In this document: positions 1-6,265 of the stretch, piece by piece
Layout: every line of letters begins with the position of its first letter
How positions within the stretch are numbered: the first letter of the stretch is position 1
Program-made: the position numbers and the translations under genes
Notes under the pieces: model-generated
What the model saw: only the letters and a program-made list of their open reading frames with translations
Database searches by the model: none
Told to the model about the DNA's origin: nothing
Assembly (NCBI GenBank): GCA_025800435.1
Contig: JAOXRV010000205.1
Location: forward strand, 1 to 9,461
Reading direction: 5' to 3'
DNA length: 9,461 bases
Source: Cellvibrionaceae bacterium
Lineage (GTDB): Bacteria; Pseudomonadota; Gammaproteobacteria; Pseudomonadales; Cellvibrionaceae

Positions 1-1952
1 TGTAACTGCAATAAATTACGGCAGTCTTGACGGTGAATCGAAACCCCTCGGCCGAGGGTAATATAACCGGCAATAGCATCCCCTGGCAGCGGCTCGCAAC
101 AATTGGCAAAACTGGTCATCAGGTTGCCCACCCCGTCAATATATACATCGGAGTTATTAAAGGCCCGCTGGACCCGGCCCACCAATTGGGTCGGGTGGTG
201 TTGATCTTGCCCCAGCAGTTTTTGCGCGGCATTAAGCACCTGGGCCACGCTGACATCACTGGCCCCCACGGTGGCGTATAGCCCCTCTAAACTTTTTAGG
301 TTTAGGCTTTGGGCCAGGGCTTCAAAGTCGAGGTTTTCAACGCCGATATTTTTGAATTCTTTATCCAATAAAGCGCGGCCGGCGGCCAGGTGTTGATCGC
401 GCGCCTGTAGTTTAAACCACTGCTGCACCTTGGCCCGGGCGCGGGCGGTATTTAGGTAACCCAGCGCCGGCGACAGCCAATCGCGGCTGGGAGACTCGCG
501 TTTGCCCGTTAAAATTTCAATTTGATCACCGGTGTTAACACTTTGGTTAAGCGGCACAATGCGGCCGTTTAGCTTGGCGCCGCAGCAGCGATGGCCGACA
601 TCGGTGTGGATTCGGTAGGCAAAATCTAACACGGTGGAATTGGGTGGCAAATCAATAACATGGCCATCCGGGGTAAATACATAGACCCGATCTTGCTCGA
701 TACCGCTGCGCAAATCATCGTCCAGCGAGTGGCTGCCAAGTTCCTCGCTCCACTCTAGCACCTGCCGCAGCCAGGCAATTTTTTTCTCGTAGCTGTCTTG
801 GTTACCCTCGGCGTCGGTGCCCTTGTACTTCCAGTGGGCGCAGACCCCAAACTCGGCTTCTTCGTGCATCGCATGGGTGCGAATTTGCACTTCTAACACT
901 TTGCGATCCGGGCCGATCACCGCGGTGTGTAAAGAGCGATAGCCATTCTCTTTGGGCGAGGCGACATAATCGTCAAACTCATTGGGTATCAAGCGCCACT
1001 GGCTGTGTACAATACCCAACATGGTGTAACAATCGCTCACCGTGGGCACCAAAATACGCACCGCGCGAATATCGTAAACCTGGGAAAAACCAATATCTTT
1101 GCGCCGCATTTTGCGCCAGATACTGTAGATGTGTTTGGCCCGGCCCTGTATCGCCGCATCAATCTTGGCCTCGCTGGCGGCGCCCTCTAAAAATTCGATT
1201 ACCCGCTCAATATAGTCTTGTCGATCGATCCGGCGCTCGTCCAATAGATGGGCGATATGCATATAATCGTCCGGCTCCAGATAGCGAAACGACAGGTCTT
1301 CCAGCTCCCATTTAATATGGCCAATGCCCAGCCGGTGGGCCAGTGGCGCATACACATCGGCCACCTCTCGGGCGACCCGGCGCTTTTTTTCGGGGGCGGC
1401 GGTTTTAGCGGCCCGAATGGCACAGGTGCGCTCGGCCAGCTTGATCAGGGCCACGCGCACATCGTCGACCATGGCCACTAACATTTTGCGAATGTTATCG
1501 GCCTGCTCGGCCGAGGGGCTGCCCAGTACACTCTCTTCGCTATCGCTGCGCAACTGGCTGATAGCGGCCATACGCAGCACACCGGAAATTAAGCCGGCGA
1601 CTTCAGCACCGTATTTTTTTTCTACTTTGGTCAGGGGTAGTTTATGCTCGCGCACAGCGCGATAGAGGATAGCGGCCTGCAGCATTTCCCGGTCCGCTTC
1701 CAGGTCGGCGAGAATCTCGGCCATCTCCAAGCCAGTGTGAAAACAGCCTTGGCTATCGGCCCAGCTGTTCTCGCTGGGAACCACATCGGCTTCGATCTCT
1801 TGCACATACTGACAGACTTGCGCAAGCTGTGCCTGATCGGCACTGCTGAGGTGTTCTGGGTCATCCATGCGCGCCTGCAGCCGGCGCAGCCAGGAGCTGA
1901 TATCGACATCACCGCTGGCGGTAATGGGGTGATCTTCTCTTACTTTAACCAT
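1..1952 (-). CDS. relA: RelA, monofunctional (p)ppGpp synthetase, 3'-truncated by the window edge
   Basis: Ribosome-associated GTP/GDP pyrophosphokinase of the stringent response, making (p)ppGpp from ATP when uncharged tRNA stalls translation. The reading frame is open without interruption for 650 residues from the ATG at 1952 (preceded by TTAGGA) and runs off the window; E. coli RelA has 744 residues, so roughly the last 95, including the ACT-type domain, are missing here. The N-terminal hydrolase-like domain lacks the HD metal motif: the expected site reads ILYRAVRE (about residues 95-102), so hydrolase is probably inactive. The synthetase domain has YDIRAVRI (D294), EFDD (325-328, the ExDD signature of synthetase-only RelA), NGYRSLHT (336-343) and LEVQIRT (E354). 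A TGS domain follows at about 422-484. A zinc-finger region near 616-644 has C618, C619, H640 and C644 with the spacing of E. coli RelA. It lies 93 bases after rlmD, probably in the same transcript. Confidence 0.96.
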   Translation of the reverse strand, partial: MVKVREDHPITASGDVDISSWLRRLQARMDDPEHLSSADQAQLAQVCQYVQEIEADVVPSENSWADSQGCFHTGLEMAEILADLEADREMLQAAILYRAVREHKLPLTKVEKKYGAEVAGLISGVLRMAAISQLRSDSEESVLGSPSAEQADNIRKMLVAMVDDVRVALIKLAERTCAIRAAKTAAPEKKRRVAREVADVYAPLAHRLGIGHIKWELEDLSFRYLEPDDYMHIAHLLDERRIDRQDYIERVIEFLEGAASEAKIDAAIQGRAKHIYSIWRKMRRKDIGFSQVYDIRAVRILVPTVSDCYTMLGIVHSQWRLIPNEFDDYVASPKENGYRSLHTAVIGPDRKVLEVQIRTHAMHEEAEFGVCAHWKYKGTDAEGNQDSYEKKIAWLRQVLEWSEELGSHSLDDDLRSGIEQDRVYVFTPDGHVIDLPPNSTVLDFAYRIHTDVGHRCCGAKLNGRIVPLNQSVNTGDQIEILTGKRESPSRDWLSPALGYLNTARARAKVQQWFKLQARDQHLAAGRALLDKEFKNIGVENLDFEALAQSLNLKSLEGLYATVGASDVSVAQVLNAAQKLLGQDQHHPTQLVGRVQRAFNNSDVYIDGVGNLMTSFANCCEPLPGDAIAGYITLGRGVSIHRQDCRNLLQL

Positions 1953-2045
1953 AGCATCCTAAGGCCGTTCAATATTGCTTTTTGCGGCCCTTGGGCCAGC
2001 CACCTATGGTAAGCCTTGAGCGGCATCACTGCACACTGACAAAGC

Positions 2046-3233
2046 TTATCGTTCGAGTAGCGCCATGCACTCGAGATGATCCGTTTGCGGGAACATATCC
2101 ATCATTGCCAAGCGTGTGAGCCGATAACCGACGCCACCAAGCTCAGCCAGGTCCCGCATTAGAGTCGATTGATTACAAGAGACATAGAGTATCCTAGAAC
2201 AGGAAAGTTCGGCTAGGCGTTTCATCATCCCCTTGGCCCCAGCCCTGGGCGGATCGAGCAATACCGCGCCCACCCCTGCCGCCTTAAGCCCCCGCCACCA
2301 GCGGCCGGGCTCGGCCTCCAAATCGGCGCAGATAAACTCAATCTCTAGCCCCGCAGCCGCGGCATTGGCCCGGGCCTGGGCCAGCAGTGGCTCAGCCAGC
2401 TCAAGCCCTACAACCCTGGCGCCGGTGGCGGCCAGGGGCAGACTAAAATTGCCCACCCCACAGAATAGATCCAATAGGGTTTGCCCTGGGGCCGGTGCTA
2501 ACCACTCCAGCGCCTGGGCCACCATCGCCTTATTGACCCCGGCGTTGACCTGAATAAAGCCCCCAGGGGCAAAGCCCAGCTGCCAAGGGGGCAGCTCATA
2601 ATAGCTGTCCAGCTCGCCCTGCCAGCTTTGCAGTGTACCGCCCTTTTGGCTTTGCGCGGCCAGGCGAAAGCCCTGATCCTGGGCCAGTTGAACCAGGCCC
2701 TGGGCCAGCTGTTGGGGCCAATCCCGGGTTTGACGCAAAATTGCCAGTGGGCTTGGGCCGATATCAAGTAATTCCACATGGCCCAGATAGCGGGCCCAGG
2801 CAAAACCCTTGTGGGCGGCCATAAACTGATTGAGCTGGGCCAATAAGCCCGCGCAGGCCGGGCTCAGCACCGGGCATTGATCAATCGCTAAAATGGTTTG
2901 GCTCTGGCCACGACGAAAGCCCAGCTGACCACACTGGCTGACCCCAAGCCGTGCCCGGCGTCGATAGCCCCAGGGCTGGCTGGCCAAACACTCGATCTGC
3001 TCGGGGCCTTTGATAGGGCTGTGCAATAGGGACTTGGCCTTGGGCTGAGCCCGCTGGCCCAGCTTGGGCTTGGCCTTTTGGGCGCGCGGGCGCAACAGCT
3101 TGGCGAGGTTCTGCCAAAGGGCCTGGCGCTTGTGTTCAAGCTGGCTGGGGTAGTCTAGCGGCTGTAATTGGCAGCCGCCGCACTGGCCAAAATGGGCACA
3201 AGGCGGCTGACTTGGGTGTTCACTGGGGGCCAT
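2046..3233 (-). CDS. rlmD: 23S rRNA (uracil-5-)-methyltransferase RlmD, lacking the TRAM domain
   Basis: SAM-dependent methyltransferase expected to make m5U at position 1939 of 23S rRNA (E. coli RlmD/RumA numbering). The 4Fe-4S cysteines are C12, C18, C21 (CAHFGQCGGC) and C120 (DQCPVL). The Rossmann SAM site is DLFCGVGNFS (255-264), followed by DPPRAGAKG (327-335), the nucleophile C353 in YVSCNQSTLMRD and the general base E388 in HLECM. The match along the C-terminal half (FIQVNAGVN, LAMMDMFP) is clearly RlmD rather than RlmC. The protein has 395 residues against 433 in E. coli. The difference is N-terminal: E. coli has about 75 residues of TRAM domain before its first cluster cysteine, here there are only 11, and an in-frame TAA lies 11 codons upstream of the ATG with no ATG, GTG or TTG between. 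A Lys/Arg/Gln/Ala-rich stretch at about 47-78 separates the cluster from the core. It starts 23 bases after cysM ends, with only a weak ribosome site (GTGAG). Confidence 0.93.
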   Translation of the reverse strand: MAPSEHPSQPPCAHFGQCGGCQLQPLDYPSQLEHKRQALWQNLAKLLRPRAQKAKPKLGQRAQPKAKSLLHSPIKGPEQIECLASQPWGYRRRARLGVSQCGQLGFRRGQSQTILAIDQCPVLSPACAGLLAQLNQFMAAHKGFAWARYLGHVELLDIGPSPLAILRQTRDWPQQLAQGLVQLAQDQGFRLAAQSQKGGTLQSWQGELDSYYELPPWQLGFAPGGFIQVNAGVNKAMVAQALEWLAPAPGQTLLDLFCGVGNFSLPLAATGARVVGLELAEPLLAQARANAAAAGLEIEFICADLEAEPGRWWRGLKAAGVGAVLLDPPRAGAKGMMKRLAELSCSRILYVSCNQSTLMRDLAELGGVGYRLTRLAMMDMFPQTDHLECMALLER

Positions 3234-3256
3234 CGGCTCACTTGCTGGGCTAAAAA

Positions 3257-4144
3257 TCAGCGATTATACAAGCCCGAGGACAGATAGCGATCCCCGCGAT
3301 CACAGATAATCGCCACAATCACCGCGTTTTTTAGTTCTTTGTCCAGACGCAGGGCACCGGCCACCGAACCGCCGGAGGAGACGCCGCAAAAGATGCCCTC
3401 TTCCCGGGCCAGGGCGCGCATGGTGTCCTCGGCCTCTTGTTGGCCCATATTGATCACCCGGTCGACCCGGGCCGGCTCAAAAATACTGGGCAGGTATTCC
3501 TTGGGCCAGCGCCGAATCCCCGGTATCGCCGCGCCCTCTTCAGGCTGCAGGCCGACAATTTCAATCGCGGGGTTTTGCTCTTTTAAATAGCGCGAAGTGC
3601 CCATAATGGTACCGGTGGTACCCATCGAGCTGACAAAATGGGTGACCTTACCTTGGCTCTGCTGCCAGATCTCCGGCCCGGTGCCGGTATAGTGGGCGCG
3701 GGGGTTATCGCCATTGGCAAATTGATCCAATACCACTCCCTTGCCCTCGGCGGCCATCGCCTGGGCCAAATCCCGGGCGTATTCCATGCCCTGCTCTTTG
3801 CTCACCTCGATCAGCTCAGCGCCATAGGCGACCATGGCGTCTTTGCGCTCCTGGGTTGAATTGGCGGGCATAATCAAAATCATCCGATAGCCCTTAATCG
3901 CTGCCGCCATCGCCAGGGCGATACCGGTATTACCACTGGTGGCTTCAATCAAGGTATCCCCGGGTTTAATATCGCCCTTGGCCTCGGCCCGCTGAATCAT
4001 TGACAGCGCCGGTCTATCCTTCACCGACCCGGCCGGATTATTGCCCTCAAGCTTAAGCAAAATAGTATTGCTACTGCCCTGATTAAGGCGCTGCATACGC
4101 ACTAATGGGGTATTGCCGATATAGTCTTCAATGGTGGGGAACAC
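3257..4144 (-). CDS. cysM: Cysteine synthase B (CysM), GTG start
   Basis: PLP-dependent O-acetylserine sulfhydrylase; the B-type enzyme can use thiosulfate as well as sulfide to make cysteine, in the cytoplasm. Visible motifs (numbered from the GTG) are the PLP lysine K42 in NPAGSVKDRPA, the substrate loop TSGNTG (69-74), the phosphate loop GTTGT (175-179), and RRWPKEYLP (211-219), which is typical of CysM rather than CysK. The frame is open up to an ATG at 4258, which would give 333 residues, but the first 38 residues have no family resemblance. The GTG at 4144 has a good ribosome site (GGAGAA, about 6 bases upstream) and gives 295 residues beginning FPTIEDYIGNTPLVR, matching the usual 295-300 residues. 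That start is therefore preferred; the longer form is less likely. The gene is followed 23 bases later by rlmD and then relA, an arrangement also seen in Pseudomonas. Confidence 0.95.
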   Translation of the reverse strand: MFPTIEDYIGNTPLVRMQRLNQGSSNTILLKLEGNNPAGSVKDRPALSMIQRAEAKGDIKPGDTLIEATSGNTGIALAMAAAIKGYRMILIMPANSTQERKDAMVAYGAELIEVSKEQGMEYARDLAQAMAAEGKGVVLDQFANGDNPRAHYTGTGPEIWQQSQGKVTHFVSSMGTTGTIMGTSRYLKEQNPAIEIVGLQPEEGAAIPGIRRWPKEYLPSIFEPARVDRVINMGQQEAEDTMRALAREEGIFCGVSSGGSVAGALRLDKELKNAVIVAIICDRGDRYLSSGLYNR

Positions 4145-4168
4145 GCTGTTTTCTCCGCATAAACAGCG
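4144..4168 (-). promoter_or_regulatory. Inverted repeat enclosing the cysM ribosome binding site
   Basis: On the minus strand, CGCTGTTT is followed by a 9-base loop and then its exact reverse complement AAACAGCG. The loop contains GGAG, the presumed Shine-Dalgarno sequence, and the last base of the right arm is the G of the GTG start. In mRNA this would form an 8-bp stem with the ribosome site displayed in the loop and the start codon at the foot. A translational control element is an inference; a chance repeat is possible. Confidence 0.4.
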
Positions 4169-4309
4169 GGTCATTTTACTGTGATGGGCAAGCGGCGGGA
4201 ACCGCTGGCTTAGAGCGATAAAATCTTTGCTTGGGGCGAATCGATATAAGACCAGCACACAAAAATATTGGGTGGGATATTCTTCTGGCTATTTTCAATA
4301 GTTGCAAGC

Positions 4310-4984
4310 CTAACCGGGCAGGCCTCTGCGTTTTATGGCAAGCAGCAGTATCCCGGCGAGCATCATCAGGGCCAGGGGCGGCAGGGAGGGAACACCTGGC
4401 GGCGTGTATGGAACACCAAAGTATCTAACCAACATATGATAAGACACACTGTCCAAATAGGGCGCGCCCGCACCATCGACTAACACCGAACCACCACTGG
4501 CTGTGGCGGCTGGCAGCGAGCGATAGGGGTCGGCGCCAGATGCGTATACTGAAATATAATAAGCCCCGGGCGGCAGCGGCTGAGAGCGCAAAGAAAACTC
4601 ATCTAAGTTGCTTTGCAGGGCCGGGCTTCCTATGGTGACTGGAGCATAAGCGCTGCGCTGTACCAATATTGCAGGCCCCGAGTCAACAATGGCAAAAGGC
4701 GCTGAAGCATTGCGAATCGCGTAGGCAAACTCTGTTGCACCAAGCACGTTGGGGTCGCTGATATTTTGGGCACGAGTGATTACCGTGGGCTCAGTAATGG
4801 TTATTCGATCCAAAATAATCTGCCGCCCTGAGCCCTCCGCATTAAAAAGGGAATCTATGGCCACTGTATTAACGCCAGTAATTCGATCGAGCAAGGTGAG
4901 CTGTTGGGCCAGCAAAGCGTGGCTAAATAGGGAAGAGGCCACTAGCAAAAACGCAAACCCAAACTTTAAAGAACACCTGTTCAC
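4310..4984 (-). CDS. Secreted protein of unknown function with a C-terminal sorting/anchor signal
   Basis: I do not recognise this 224-residue protein. Its start is the GTG at 4984, with GGAG 8 bases upstream and an in-frame TGA two codons before; an ATG at 4988 lies in another frame. It opens with a clear signal peptide (basic NRCSLKF, hydrophobic core at 8-24, likely cleavage after ALLA at about 26). The middle (27-190) is polar and looks beta-rich, with PLPPGAYYISVYASG near 137-150, a strand pattern common in beta-sandwich exported proteins. The C-terminus is tripartite: PGVPSLPP (196-203), a hydrophobic segment (204-217) and KRRGLPG. That layout resembles PEP-CTERM and especially IPTL-CTERM-like signals, which are processed at the inner membrane by dedicated transpeptidases; the exact class cannot be assigned by eye. 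It is set off from its neighbours by gaps of 150 and 165 bases, suggesting its own transcription. There are no catalytic motifs; the function is left open. Confidence 0.82.
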   Translation of the reverse strand: MNRCSLKFGFAFLLVASSLFSHALLAQQLTLLDRITGVNTVAIDSLFNAEGSGRQIILDRITITEPTVITRAQNISDPNVLGATEFAYAIRNASAPFAIVDSGPAILVQRSAYAPVTIGSPALQSNLDEFSLRSQPLPPGAYYISVYASGADPYRSLPAATASGGSVLVDGAGAPYLDSVSYHMLVRYFGVPYTPPGVPSLPPLALMMLAGILLLAIKRRGLPG

Positions 4985-5022
4985 CCATCACACTCCGATT
5001 AAAGCCGCTAGTTTACGCTGGT

Positions 5023-5033
5023 TTGACTGTCAA
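5023..5033. promoter_or_regulatory. Perfect 11-base palindrome upstream of the secreted-protein gene
   Basis: TTGAC-a-GTCAA is a perfect 5-bp inverted repeat around one central base. It lies 39 bases upstream of the GTG at 4984 and just downstream of the candidate promoter at 5044-5072, where a repressor operator could sit. The left arm also reads as a consensus -35 (TTGACA) on the minus strand, but no good -10 lies 16-18 bases further on. Its role is inferred only from position. Confidence 0.25.
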
Positions 5034-5043
5034 GTTGGCGTGT

Positions 5044-5072
5044 ATATTAGCCTGTATTCACATAGATTTGAA
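5044..5072 (-). promoter_or_regulatory. Candidate promoter of the secreted-protein gene
   Basis: On the minus strand TTCAAA (5072-5067) is separated by exactly 17 bases from TAATAT (5049-5044). Each box matches four of six consensus bases, so this is a moderate sigma-70-type candidate only. It would give a leader of about 50 bases. It is supported by the 150-base gap, which implies that this gene is not simply the tail of the acpS operon. Confidence 0.28.
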
Positions 5073-5116
5073 GGCCCAGGGCAGCTATGAATAGCTCGAT
5101 GATGCTCAGCTGGGCC
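5073..5116 (-). other. Nested stem-loop after acpS
   Basis: On the minus strand an outer stem GGCCCAG/CTGGGCC (5116-5110 with 5079-5073) encloses an inner perfect stem AGCTAT/ATAGCT (5096-5091 with 5088-5083). It begins 19 bases after the acpS stop codon. It is followed by TTCAAATC rather than a run of T, so it is not a typical intrinsic terminator; it could protect the 3' end of the upstream transcript or act as a weak terminator. Confidence 0.4.
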
Positions 5117-5134
5117 GAGTTATTCAGAGGCACC

Positions 5135-5524
5135 CTAGCTCACAATGACAAAGGCCACCGCATAGTCTTGCTCATCCGATAGGCTCAGCAGGCACTGACT
5201 GGCGCCCAGTGCCAGCATTCGCTGTTGGGCAACCCCCACCAGGCGCACTACCGGCGCACCAATTGCATCATTGCCAATCTCTATTTCCTGCCAGGATACA
5301 CCCTGCCCTATACCCGAGCCCAAGGCCTTGCCCACCGCTTCTTTGGCAGCGAAGCGCTTGGCAAAGTAATTCAGCGCCACACTGGGCTCGGCGCAGTGTT
5401 TTTGCTGGTAAACTTCGCGCTCAGCCTCGGTCAGAATACGCTCCAGTAAGCGCCCTTTGGTGCGGCTAAGGCTCGCGGCCAAGCGCTCGATCTGAACAAT
5501 ATCGGTGCCGATACCTTTAACCAT
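5135..5524 (-). CDS. acpS: Holo-[acyl-carrier-protein] synthase AcpS
   Basis: Transfers the 4'-phosphopantetheine group from coenzyme A to the serine of apo-acyl carrier protein, which makes fatty acid synthesis possible; Mg-dependent and cytoplasmic. At 129 residues it has the normal family length (126 in E. coli). The N-terminal motif GIGTDIVQIERL (4-15) carries the metal aspartate D8, and the second signature RFAAKEAVGKALGSG (57-71) carries K61 and E62. The ATG at 5524 overlaps the recO stop codon by 8 bases (ATGGTTAA), and the Shine-Dalgarno sequence (GGGGGAG) lies inside recO, so the two genes are probably translationally coupled. In E. coli and many relatives pdxJ stands between recO and acpS; here there is no room for it. 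Confidence 0.96.
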   Translation of the reverse strand: MVKGIGTDIVQIERLAASLSRTKGRLLERILTEAEREVYQQKHCAEPSVALNYFAKRFAAKEAVGKALGSGIGQGVSWQEIEIGNDAIGAPVVRLVGVAQQRMLALGASQCLLSLSDEQDYAVAFVIVS

Positions 5525-6257
5525 TATTGTCTCCCCCCTTGGCCTGGCGAAACCCCTGCAATTGCTGAATAAACTCCCGGCTTTTTAGTGGGCGCCCGCC
5601 CAGTAAGCTGTGAAAGACCTGACGCATCAAGCGTTTGGCTGCGGCTTTGGGCCCGGGCTCAACAAATTGCCCCCGCCCCAGCGCCAGCAACTCAATGCCA
5701 GCATAGGCATTGGCGGCCGGCCCCGCCACCGGGTAAAAACGGCCACTTTCCTGCCAGACGTAAAATTGTTCGGGCACAATCGCATGGTCGGCATGATCTC
5801 GCCCAAAATCCAGCCCGTAGCCCAGCTCAGCCAGCAGTGTAAACTCGAACTGGCGCAGCCTAGCTTGCAGGTCCTGGGGAGCTTGTAAGTCCGCCAACAA
5901 GGCAGCATAGGCAATAAATAAATCTTCCGCTGGATCTTGCTCGGGTAACAGTTTTAACAGCAGCTCGTTAATATACAGACCGCTGTAGAGGCTGTTGCCC
6001 TGTAGGCCAATTGCCTGGCCGCCGGCTTCCCAGCGGGTTAAGGTTTTTAGATCTCCCCGGCCCTGCCAGTTGAGCAGATAAGGAGTAAACGCTTGCAGCG
6101 GCTGGCGCATTTGACGCTTCGACTTTTGCGTTCGGGCGCCTTTGGCCAGCACATTGATACGGCCGTAATCTTGGCTTAAGAGGTGAACGATAAGGCTGCT
6201 ATCGCTATAGGGGCGGCTGTGGAGAACAAAGGCAGCTTGGTTTTCAGTGGCCTCCAT
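5517..6257 (-). CDS. recO: DNA repair protein RecO
   Basis: Recombination mediator that works with RecR to replace SSB by RecA on single-stranded DNA in the RecF pathway, and anneals complementary strands. At 246 residues it is close to E. coli RecO (242). The N-terminal OB-fold region (about 1-80) has the family pattern AFVLHSRPYSDSSLIVHLLSQDYGRINVLAKGAR, shown here in part as PYSDSSLIVHLLS (16-28) and GRINVLAKGAR (32-42). The helical C-terminal part contains LYINELLLKLLPEQDP (about 92-109) and FEFTLLAELGYGLDF (about 137-151). No zinc-binding cysteines are present, as in other gammaproteobacterial forms. It starts 8 bases after the era stop and overlaps acpS at its end, fitting an operon. 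There is no strong ribosome site before the ATG, so it may depend on coupling to era. Confidence 0.95.
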   Translation of the reverse strand: MEATENQAAFVLHSRPYSDSSLIVHLLSQDYGRINVLAKGARTQKSKRQMRQPLQAFTPYLLNWQGRGDLKTLTRWEAGGQAIGLQGNSLYSGLYINELLLKLLPEQDPAEDLFIAYAALLADLQAPQDLQARLRQFEFTLLAELGYGLDFGRDHADHAIVPEQFYVWQESGRFYPVAGPAANAYAGIELLALGRGQFVEPGPKAAAKRLMRQVFHSLLGGRPLKSREFIQQLQGFRQAKGGDNNG

Positions 6258-6265
6258 CAGCTAGC

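Noticed and set aside
1624..1952. Possible bifunctional RelA/SpoT (Rel) enzyme
   Set aside because: The HD hydrolase motif is absent and the synthetase carries EFDD, the ExDD form of monofunctional RelA rather than the RxKD form.
1986..1997. GGCCC-TT-GGGCC between rlmD and relA as a possible terminator
   Set aside because: The loop is too short for the full stem and no T run follows on the minus strand; relA follows at once, so termination is unlikely.
1644..2012. A 122-codon plus-strand open frame over the start of relA
   Set aside because: It is antisense to a relA frame that is continuous and matches the family over 650 residues; no independent support.
2368..2850. Frequent CTGGGCCAG-like strings across rlmD that look like a dispersed repeat
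   Set aside because: They all read in frame as Leu-Ala-Gln on the coding strand and reflect amino acid and codon bias, not a repeat element.
4290..4302. Small hairpin CTATT-gaa-AATAG after the secreted-protein gene as a terminator
   Set aside because: Only a 5-bp AT-rich stem, followed by CCAGAAG instead of a T run.
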